In this document: one piece after another, positions 1 through 5,221 of the stretch | How positions within the stretch are numbered: the stretch's first letter is position 1 | Layout: each line of letters begins with the position of its first letter | DNA from: JAHRAH01 sp051009015 | GTDB lineage: Bacteria > Pseudomonadota > Gammaproteobacteria > Tethybacterales > Persebacteraceae | Direction: 5' to 3' | NCBI GenBank assembly: GCA_051009015.1 | Contig: JBPCWZ010000191.1 | Coordinates: 1-5,221, forward strand | Length of the DNA stretch: 5,221 nucleotides | Position numbers and translations under genes: made by a program | The notes under the pieces: generated by a model | What the model saw: the letters and a program-made list of their open reading frames with translations, nothing else | Told to the model about the DNA's origin: nothing | The model's database searches: none

Positions 1-1
1 A

Positions 2-124
2 GTAGCGGTAGCGGTGATAATAAGTTGGATAGTTTTCGCCCACTTCCCCGGCAAATGGTTCTGGCTCGGCGCAATATTAATCTTCTCGGCAAAGTTCCTC
101 GCCCTAAGCAAACCCAAACAATAA
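2..124 (+). CDS. EamA/DMT-family transporter, C-terminal fragment (5' end outside window)
   Basis: The gene enters from the left edge in the frame starting at base 2 and ends at TAA 122-124, leaving 40 codons. The visible residues are strongly hydrophobic and look like the last two membrane helices of an EamA (drug/metabolite transporter) protein. A helix ends in SWIVFAHFPGKW, comparable to the family's W-(L/V)-x-F-G-E-x-P-x-x-W turn, and is followed by FWLGAILIFSAKFLAL, comparable to the usual W-x-G-A-x-L-I-x-x-G last helix. A short basic tail, SKPKQ, fits a cytoplasmic C-terminus. The acidic residue common in the loop (GE-P) is replaced here by AH-P. Such proteins are typically 280-310 residues with ten helices, and their substrates vary and cannot be read from this fragment. 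It converges on the restriction gene with a 22-bp gap. The call rests on pattern recognition of a short segment; another ten-helix exporter family is possible. Confidence 0.68.
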   Translation, partial: VAVAVIISWIVFAHFPGKWFWLGAILIFSAKFLALSKPKQ

Positions 125-135
125 CAAGCAACCCC

Positions 136-172
136 CCGCCCGCCGGTTATAGTTTTAGCGGCGGCAGGGCGG
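136..172. terminator. GC-rich hairpin at the convergent gene ends (weak terminator candidate)
   Basis: CCGCCC (136-141) pairs with GGGCGG (167-172), and inside it GCCG (142-145) pairs with CGGC (159-162), with four unpaired bases at 163-166. The loop includes the TAA of the restriction gene (147-149). It sits where both convergent transcripts should stop. A proper U-run is missing: on the + strand TTTTT comes 5 bases after the stem (178-182), and on the - strand only scattered Ts follow. The GC-rich bases on its right side are also coding for the last residues of the restriction enzyme, so the pairing could be incidental. Confidence 0.2.
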
Positions 173-3100
173 CGATGATTTTTGCGCTGTCTATGCTCAG
201 GCGGATGGCGCGCTTTAACAAGGAAACGATATATTGCGGGTTGTCGCTCCATTTGTTCGGGTCGTTGGCGATGCCGCTGTCTTTGTTGACGCTTTTTTGG
301 TAGCGTTCTATTATCCATTCCAGCGGCGATTTGCCATTGACGGCATAATCGTAAGCGCGCGGCGGGATGCCTTCCAAAGTCAGCGAGTCGTTGATAATCA
401 CGGCTTTTTTGTCCAATTCGCGGCGATTGCCGCCCGCGCCGGCGGGGGCAAAGCGTATTTTGCGCACGGCATAATCGGCTTCACTCAGCAAATCCTTGCG
501 TTTTTCGCGCAGGGTATATTCCGGCACATCTTCATAGTTGGCATGCATATTGCCGAGTTTGCGACCGGCGGCGGAAAAGGCGCGGAAGTTTTTGAGCCCG
601 GGGGCGAAGGGAATGCGCGGCAGCATCTTGTGCAAATCGTTGGCATATTTCTCCCTGTATGACGGGGAATGCAAAACGCCATAAACATAATAAAAGATAT
701 CCTCTTTGGATATCCCGTTGTTTTTGTATTCCTTGCGAAACATTGCCAGCGTGGAGTCGGGTATGTTGTCGCGGCGTTGTAATTTGTCGCTGTCCTTGCC
801 ATCGGCAAGTTGCCCGCTTTCTGCGGTGTAATAATAAAGCGGGAAGCATTGCCCGGCGGACATCAAACTCAAATCCGGCAGTGTTTTGGTCATTAGCACG
901 GAAAAATCCCCGCCCGCCCCGATGCCGGGGACGCAAATGGCGCGGTTTTCGGTTTCCGGTTGCGGGAAAAACATAGGCATGCGATATACCATATTGTTAA
1001 ATTGACGGTCAAAATAAAGATGCTGGGCGCAAAAAGGGCGATAGGCGACTTTACGGATTTTTTTGTCCGCAAAAACGCCGGTCTTGCCCTTGGCAAGGTC
1101 GGCTTTCAATTCCCTGTCCCAACTAATTCGCGAGGTGTCGTTGCTGACAAAATCATCGGGCGTCAGTTTGGAGTTTTCCGCCTTGGCTGCTCGGTAATCC
1201 GCCACTTGCGAATTATAAAACTCAATCATCGCGCGCATATTGTGGGCGAGCGCAGGGCGCGAAAAGTTATACACCCATGCGTCTTTGTTGGTTTTGACAC
1301 CGCCGCTATACCAGCGAAAAACACTCGGCGAAATTTGGGTTTTGCCTTTGTTGTCTTGCAACCCCATCGGCAGGAAGTGCAAAAACTCCGGATGGCGCTG
1401 GTTAATCCAATCACCGGCGGCATCGGGCTTTATGTTTTGCCATTTAAAACCGGCGTGGTTTTTGTCGTGCAGTTTCGTCAGTTTCTCCTCGCTTGTCAAG
1501 TAATCGCCGATGTCGTGGTAATACAACTTCGCCGGCTTATCGCCCGCCCCGTGCCTTTTGACAAGCAGGGTTATGGCAACGGGCGTCCTTGTGCCGCCTC
1601 CGAAAACATTGCCCTTTTCCATGCGCCGCTGTTCGCCCGAAGTGCGGGCATCGCCGCGCATGTTCAGGCAATAGATTGACGAAAATTCGTTTATTAAACT
1701 TTTGCGCACACCGGCGGCGGCATTGCCGTCAATAAAACCGCCGTTGGTAACAAAGGCGACAATGCCTTCGTCGCCAATGCGGTCGCTTGCCCAGCGCAGG
1801 GCGCGAAAATAAGAGTCGTATAAACTGTTTTTGTTCGCCGCCGCGGATAGTTTGGCGTAAGTATCCGTTATCCTGCTGTTCAGCCGCGGATACTTTATAG
1901 TTTGCCCGACGGCATAAGGCGGGTTGCCAATGATGACGCGAATCTTCTGCTTCTTTTGCCGAATCGCCCGCGCCGAATTGACGGGGAATATGTCGTCAAT
2001 AATCCGCCCCTCGCTCTCGTCCAACTGAAAAGTATCGGCGAGGACGATGCCGCCGAAAGGGCGGTATTTGCCGCCAATGCGGTAGTGATAACTCGTCTCA
2101 ATATTGACGGCGGCGATATAGTAGGCAAGCAGCACTATCTCGTTGGCATGCAACTCGCCGCTGCGGTATTTGCGGCGCAAATCGGCATCCGCTATCAGAT
2201 GCGGCGATTGCAACAGCCGGGCGATGAAAGTGCCGGTGCCGGCAAAAGGGTCAAGAATATGCACATTCTTATCCGCCAGCCCTTTGTTGAATTCTTTGCG
2301 CAGGGCGGCATCGGCGCTTGCCAAAATAAAATCCACAACTTGCACCGGCGTATAAACAATGCCAAGGCGCTTGGAATCTTTCTTAAACGCCGTGGAAAAG
2401 AACTTTTCGTAAAGTTCTATCATTACGCGCTGCTTGCCTTCGGCGTTGTCTATGCCGCTTGCGCGCTCGCGCACGCTTTGATAAAAGCCCGCAAGTTTTT
2501 CGGTTTCGGCTTTCAGCCCCGCCGCATCCAGCAAGTCCAGCATTTTTTGCATCGCCTGCGATACCGGGTTTTCGGCGGCAAAAGGATGACCGCCAAACAA
2601 GGCATCAAACACCGGGCGGGTAATGATATGCTGTGCCAGCATTTCCACGGCATCGCTTTCGGCAACCGCCGGATTGAGGTTTTGTTGCAACTGCGCCAAA
2701 AATGCGCCGAATTCTTGGCGGCAGTTATCCTTGTTGGTTTGCAACAAACCATTGATGCGCACGATGATGGTCTGTGCGATTTGCGCCACATCTTTTGCCC
2801 AATCCTCCCAAAAACGGCGGTCGCCGCATTTTAGGACAAGGCGGGCAAAAATGGCATCGCTCCACTTTTCAAACTCCGGAAAAGGCAACTCCGGCGTGAT
2901 TTGCTCCGCATCGCCGCCTTCGGAATCGCCGGGCTCCCCTACGCCGATAATCTCAATCTTATCCGGCTTGTCTTTGTTCAGGTCAATGCTGTTAATCATC
3001 GCGTTAAAGCGCTCGTCATGCGCCCGCAATGCCCGCAAAACATCCCAAACGACTTTGTAGTTTTTGTTGTCCGCAAGCGCCTTTTCGGGCGCTTCACCGG

Positions 3101-4907
3101 CGGGAATGACAACCGGCAAAATAACATAACCCAGATTTTTGCCTTTCGCCTTGCGCATCACGCGCCCGACCGCCTGCACAACATCCACCTGCGAATTGCG
3201 CGGGTCCAAAAACATTACCGCATCCAGCGACGGCACATCCACGCCCTCGGTCAAACAACGGGCATTGCTGAGAATGCGGCAGGTGTTCGGCGGCGGCTCA
3301 TCCCGCAGCCATTCCAAATGCCCGTTGCGTTCCAGCGCGTTCATCGTGCCGTCAACATGCTCCACTTCGCAAACAAGTTTTTTTAGGGCATCGCCGCGCC
3401 CGCCCCTTTCCATATACTCGCGGACAACGCCTTGAAAGTTCGCCTTTACCTGCTGCGAGTCCGCTATGCGCCGCGTAAAGGCAACCGCGCGGCGCATCGG
3501 AAAACGGTCGGCTTTCGGTGAATCGTCCCGCGGCTTAAAGCGCTTGGCAAGCCCGTTCCAGCAGCCGACAAGTTTTATCGCATCCCGCAGTTTTAACTCG
3601 CCATCGTTCGCCATGGATTCTTGCACCGACTTCGCCATGCTCTTTTCGTCTATCGTCAGCACCAGCACTTTGTAATCCGAAAGCAAATCGCGCCGCACCG
3701 CTTCCGAAAAACTGAGCCGGTGCAATTCCTTGCCGTATAGTTTTTCGTCGTCCATTGAGCACAGGGTAATGTCGTGCTCTTTTGCCTGCGCTTTTGCCGA
3801 TTCTTTGTAAAGGCGCGGCGTCGCCGTCATATACAGGCGCTTTTTGGCGCGCACATAATCGGCATCGTGTATCGCCGTGAAATAGGCGCGGTCTTTTTCG
3901 GCGCGCTCCACGCCGGTTGTCCGATGTGCCTCGTCGCATATCACCAAATCAAAAGGCGGCAGGTTGTTGTTCTTTTGCGCCGTTGCAACGACATCAATGG
4001 AATGATAGGTGGAAAATACAATATTCAGCCGCTCCGCACCCGGCTCAAAACGCGCGCCCAACTTGCGCGCCAATTCCTTGCTGTCGGTTGTCGCCGGCAG
4101 TGCAAGGTCGTGAATCAAAATATCCTCTTCATCTTTGTCGCGCCCGACTTGGGAATCGGAGCAAACGACAAAGTTGCGCTGCGGCACTTCCGCTTCCGCC
4201 GACCACTCGCGAAGTGCTTGCGACAACAACGACAAGGATGGCATAAGAAACAAAATGCTGCCGTCTTTTGGCGCCATCTTTTCGGCGATTTTTAATGCCG
4301 TGAAAGTTTTGCCCGTGCCGCATGCCATTATCAACCGCCCGCGGTCGCCTTCCGCGAAACCGGCAATAACATCTTTCATCGCCTCGCGCTGATGCGGCTT
4401 AAGTGATTTTTTTGTCTTTGGCAACTTGATGCCCGGGTCCAAAAAACTCGCCCACGGCGCGCCGCTTGCGCGCATGTCGGAAAAGCCCTGAAGGGTGCAG
4501 GGGATTTTTTGCCCGCGCAGGGCATCTTCGGCGTTTTTGCCCCATTTGTCGGTGGTGCTGACAAACATCCGATGCGTAAATGGCGCTTGCCCCGATGCCG
4601 TGAAGAATGTGTCTATGTCCGCGCGGTTGACGGCGGTTTCGGGCGCGTAAAACTTCGCCTGTATCGCCCAGTAGTTCACGCGGTCGCCATCCGGCTCTTC
4701 GGCAACCAAATCTATGCCGATGTCGTTTTGCGACTCGCCGCGCGCCGCGCGCCATTCCGCCCAAAGTTGCACTTTGGTAAATTGGTTTTTGTAAACCGGG
4801 TCGTGCTGCAGCCAAAACTTCACGAGGCGCTCAAAGAACCGCCCCTGCTCGGTTGTGTTGCGGGCTTTCGCCCGCAACTTTGCCAGCACTTTGTTAAAAT
4901 CGTCCAT
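147..4907 (-). CDS. Type ISP single-polypeptide restriction-modification enzyme (nuclease-translocase-methyltransferase-specificity fusion)
   Basis: This 1,586-residue cytoplasmic enzyme should methylate adenine on one strand of an asymmetric site, and cut unmodified DNA after ATP-driven translocation brings two enzymes together, as known for LlaGI and LlaBIII (both similar in length). Visible domains are: an Mrr-like PD-(D/E)xK nuclease, about 1-160 (E26, GIDLVAE with D66, AIQAK with Q83 and K85); a superfamily 2 ATPase, about 165-640 (PHQ 171-173, Walker A CGTGKT 196-201, DEAH 325-328, TATP 361-364, motif V LTEGVDVP 552-559, motif VI QAVGRVMR 578-585); a helical coupler, about 680-840; a gamma-class N6-adenine methyltransferase, about 845-1120 (motif X around YTPVQVVDF 852-860, motif I DPFAGTGTF 886-894, motif IV NPPY 995-998); and a target-recognition region, about 1130-1586. 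All catalytic motifs are present and the frame is unbroken. The ATG at 4905-4907 is chosen because the next in-frame methionine (residue 114) lies beyond the nuclease active site. The Shine-Dalgarno is poor (AAAAGA, 4 nt before ATG). No partner subunit gene is nearby, as expected for this class. The DNA target cannot be predicted. Confidence 0.95.
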   Translation of the reverse strand: MDDFNKVLAKLRAKARNTTEQGRFFERLVKFWLQHDPVYKNQFTKVQLWAEWRAARGESQNDIGIDLVAEEPDGDRVNYWAIQAKFYAPETAVNRADIDTFFTASGQAPFTHRMFVSTTDKWGKNAEDALRGQKIPCTLQGFSDMRASGAPWASFLDPGIKLPKTKKSLKPHQREAMKDVIAGFAEGDRGRLIMACGTGKTFTALKIAEKMAPKDGSILFLMPSLSLLSQALREWSAEAEVPQRNFVVCSDSQVGRDKDEEDILIHDLALPATTDSKELARKLGARFEPGAERLNIVFSTYHSIDVVATAQKNNNLPPFDLVICDEAHRTTGVERAEKDRAYFTAIHDADYVRAKKRLYMTATPRLYKESAKAQAKEHDITLCSMDDEKLYGKELHRLSFSEAVRRDLLSDYKVLVLTIDEKSMAKSVQESMANDGELKLRDAIKLVGCWNGLAKRFKPRDDSPKADRFPMRRAVAFTRRIADSQQVKANFQGVVREYMERGGRGDALKKLVCEVEHVDGTMNALERNGHLEWLRDEPPPNTCRILSNARCLTEGVDVPSLDAVMFLDPRNSQVDVVQAVGRVMRKAKGKNLGYVILPVVIPAGEAPEKALADNKNYKVVWDVLRALRAHDERFNAMINSIDLNKDKPDKIEIIGVGEPGDSEGGDAEQITPELPFPEFEKWSDAIFARLVLKCGDRRFWEDWAKDVAQIAQTIIVRINGLLQTNKDNCRQEFGAFLAQLQQNLNPAVAESDAVEMLAQHIITRPVFDALFGGHPFAAENPVSQAMQKMLDLLDAAGLKAETEKLAGFYQSVRERASGIDNAEGKQRVMIELYEKFFSTAFKKDSKRLGIVYTPVQVVDFILASADAALRKEFNKGLADKNVHILDPFAGTGTFIARLLQSPHLIADADLRRKYRSGELHANEIVLLAYYIAAVNIETSYHYRIGGKYRPFGGIVLADTFQLDESEGRIIDDIFPVNSARAIRQKKQKIRVIIGNPPYAVGQTIKYPRLNSRITDTYAKLSAAANKNSLYDSYFRALRWASDRIGDEGIVAFVTNGGFIDGNAAAGVRKSLINEFSSIYCLNMRGDARTSGEQRRMEKGNVFGGGTRTPVAITLLVKRHGAGDKPAKLYYHDIGDYLTSEEKLTKLHDKNHAGFKWQNIKPDAAGDWINQRHPEFLHFLPMGLQDNKGKTQISPSVFRWYSGGVKTNKDAWVYNFSRPALAHNMRAMIEFYNSQVADYRAAKAENSKLTPDDFVSNDTSRISWDRELKADLAKGKTGVFADKKIRKVAYRPFCAQHLYFDRQFNNMVYRMPMFFPQPETENRAICVPGIGAGGDFSVLMTKTLPDLSLMSAGQCFPLYYYTAESGQLADGKDSDKLQRRDNIPDSTLAMFRKEYKNNGISKEDIFYYVYGVLHSPSYREKYANDLHKMLPRIPFAPGLKNFRAFSAAGRKLGNMHANYEDVPEYTLREKRKDLLSEADYAVRKIRFAPAGAGGNRRELDKKAVIINDSLTLEGIPPRAYDYAVNGKSPLEWIIERYQKSVNKDSGIANDPNKWSDNPQYIVSLLKRAIRLSIDSAKIIAALPPLKL

Positions 4908-4925
4908 CGCGTCTTTTGTTTGGCG

Positions 4926-4954
4926 ATTATACGCAAAAACGGGCGGGTTGTGCC
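4926..4954 (-). promoter_or_regulatory. Putative sigma-70 promoter of the restriction-modification gene
   Basis: Read on the minus strand, a perfect TATAAT (4926-4931) lies 18 bp before the ATG. With a 17-bp spacer the -35 is GGCACA (4949-4954), matching the consensus at only three positions. A seven-base A-tract (4957-4963) sits just upstream, where a proximal UP element would be. Transcription would start near 4919, giving a leader of about 12 nt with at best a poor ribosome-binding site. No operator for a controller protein was recognised. The -10 is convincing; start-point and strength are inferred. Confidence 0.5.
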
Positions 4955-4961
4955 GGTTTTT

Positions 4962-4990
4962 TTGATTGGCGGGGCGGATGGTGGTAATAT
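4962..4990 (+). promoter_or_regulatory. Putative extended -10 promoter for the riboswitch transcript
   Basis: TTGATT (4962-4967, four of six consensus bases) is followed after exactly 17 bp by TAATAT (4985-4990, four of six), preceded by TGG so that it reads as an extended -10. Predicted start is near 4997, 14 nt before the first possible pairing strand of aptamer I at 5011. It lies back-to-back with the restriction gene's promoter: only 7 bp separate the two -35 boxes, and the T-run 4957-4963 overlaps this -35. The placement directly before the riboswitch supports it; hexamer matches alone are modest. Confidence 0.42.
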
Positions 4991-5057
4991 TGGCGGCGGA
5001 TTGTTAATGGCGCGCGGAAAAGCGGGCTTGATGCATTGCCGGATTTTTGTCATGCGT

Positions 5058-5092
5058 ATTTGGCGTTTGACATTTGACATTTTGCACTTTGT
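5058..5092 (+). repeat. Degenerate 7-nt tandem repeat, five units
   Basis: The units are ATTTGGC, GTTTGAC, ATTTGAC, ATTTTGC and ACTTTGT. The central two differ at one base, and the outer ones keep a T-rich core in the same 7-nt phase. The tract lies inside the stretch that interrupts aptamer I, between its proposed 5' strand and its conserved 3' half. No protein or RNA function is recognised for it. Confidence 0.5.
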
Positions 5093-5103
5093 TGCATTAT
5101 GCT
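5074..5103 (+). promoter_or_regulatory. Alternative rightward promoter inside the repeat tract (weak)
   Basis: A perfect TTGACA (5074-5079) is followed after 18 bp by TATGCT (5098-5103, four of six). A start near 5110 would yield an RNA holding only the 3' half of aptamer I plus aptamer II. It competes with the upstream candidate at 4962-4990. The TTGACA may simply be a product of the TTTGACA heptad repeat, which also gives a second TTGACA at 5067-5072. Confidence 0.25.
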
Positions 5104-5185
5104 TCGCTTCCGGTTTTGTTGTCTTGCCCCGCCGAAGGATCAACTTCCCGGAAAATCTCAGGCAAACATACCGCGCGTTTCGGGT

Positions 5186-5221
5186 CCATCCGGAGAGCGG
5201 GCGTTTTGTCTTTTTTGACAA
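5186..5221 (+). promoter_or_regulatory. Glycine riboswitch, aptamer II (5' part, truncated by window edge)
   Basis: After a short linker from aptamer I, CCATCCGGAGAGC (5186-5198) matches the start of the second aptamer in known tandem glycine riboswitches, whose consensus there is (C/U)UGGAGAG. GAGAG (5193-5197) is the expected P2 strand. Next comes a hairpin, TTGTC (5206-5210), loop TTTTTT, GACAA (5217-5221), fitting P3a. The stem can extend outward through GGGCGTT (5199-5205) only if the bases beyond the edge complement it. The conserved CCGAAGG and CUCUCAGG halves lie outside the window, so completeness cannot be judged. Confidence 0.75.

Larger units (their letters stand above)
5011..5177 (+). 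promoter_or_regulatory. Glycine riboswitch, aptamer I (3' half well conserved; 5' boundary uncertain)
   Basis: The core is the 3' half of a gcvT-type glycine aptamer. CGCCGAAGGATCAA (5130-5143) matches the conserved C(G/A)CCGAAGGxGCAA, and AATCTCAGGCAAA (5154-5166) matches the conserved AxxCUCUCAGGCAAA. The next bases, CCGCGCG (5171-5177), are where the 3' strand of P1 belongs. Their perfect complement, CGCGCGG, is at 5011-5017, and GGGC (5024-5027) can pair with GCCC (5126-5129) as P3a. That order (P1, P2, P3a) is right for the family, but the P2 strand reads AAAAG instead of GAGAG and pairs badly with TCTC, and the P3a arm would hold a 98-nt insertion. The glycine-aptamer identity is firm from the 3' half; the 5' end at 5011 is inferred. 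The RNA should sense glycine and control the gene beyond the right edge. Confidence 0.78.

Noticed and set aside
25..303. A 92-codon + strand open frame with an apparent hydrophobic end.
   Set aside because: It overlaps both the transporter tail in another frame and the antisense of the restriction gene C-terminus. The transporter-like sequence is in the frame beginning at base 2.
960..1679. A 239-codon open frame on the + strand, and similar ones at 234-662 and 3774-4295.
   Set aside because: All are antisense to the restriction gene with low-complexity, Arg/Ala-rich translations; they are shadows of the real frame.
1902..2834. A 310-codon open frame on the + strand.
   Set aside because: It lies wholly opposite the methyltransferase and coupler of the restriction enzyme, which has clear motifs. 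The translation has no recognisable domain, and the frame is open because the sense gene seldom uses codons whose complements are stops.
147..4907. Separate restriction, helicase and methyltransferase genes joined by a sequencing artefact or fusion.
   Set aside because: Domain order, total length and linker spacing match the natural single-chain Type ISP architecture, so no artefact needs to be invoked.
4820..5221. A minus-strand open frame of 133 codons running from the right edge into the restriction gene's start.
   Set aside because: It runs antisense through the riboswitch and both promoters, its translation resembles no protein, and its end overlaps the restriction gene out of frame. 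It is open by chance.
5007..5221. A + strand frame open to the right edge, with ATG at 5007, 5031 and 5052.
   Set aside because: It covers the glycine-aptamer consensus and the heptad repeat. Conservation there is explained by RNA structure, and no ribosome-binding site of note precedes any of the ATGs.
5190..5221. Stem followed by a T-run (GTCTTTTTTGAC), possibly a rho-independent terminator.
   Set aside because: The Ts form the loop of a TTGTC/GACAA hairpin rather than a tail after a stem, and the position and GGAGAG context match P3a of aptamer II.

Overview
The window holds one large complete gene, the tail of a second gene, and a regulatory RNA cut by the right edge. Base composition is near 50% GC. 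A transporter tail of the EamA type, a tandem glycine riboswitch and a Type ISP restriction enzyme together suggest a bacterium, plausibly of the Pseudomonadota. That assignment is an inference; nothing in the window fixes the taxon.

Layout. Bases 2-124 (+) are the last 40 codons of a membrane protein that looks like the C-terminus of an EamA/DMT-family transporter. Only 22 bp separate its stop from the stop of the convergent large gene at 147-4907 (-). That gene encodes an intact 1,586-residue, all-in-one restriction-modification enzyme of the Type ISP class (LlaGI/LlaBIII-like). Its parts, in order, are an Mrr/PD-(D/E)xK nuclease, a superfamily 2 ATPase/translocase, a helical coupler, a gamma-class N6-adenine methyltransferase and a C-terminal target-recognition region. 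One polypeptide can therefore recognise, methylate, translocate and cleave DNA, and no partner subunit gene is needed.

Bases 4908-5221 carry no convincing protein gene but are dense in signals. A leftward promoter with a perfect TATAAT lies 18 bp before the restriction gene's ATG. Back-to-back with it is a rightward promoter candidate (TTGATT, 17 bp, extended-minus-10 TAATAT). This fires into an RNA with the hallmarks of a tandem glycine riboswitch: GCCGAAGG...TCAA...CTCAGGCAAA of aptamer I, a linker, then CCGGAGAG and the first hairpin of aptamer II, which the window edge truncates. The gene it controls lies beyond the right edge; by family knowledge a glycine-cleavage gene such as gcvT, or a sodium:alanine/glycine symporter, is most likely.

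Together, this is a solo defence gene sitting between a transporter gene and a glycine-responsive metabolic gene. The least ordinary part is aptamer I. Its 3' half is well conserved, but its only plausible 5' strand lies about 100 nt upstream, across an arm that contains a degenerate 7-nt repeat. No mobile element, CRISPR array, tRNA or rRNA was seen.
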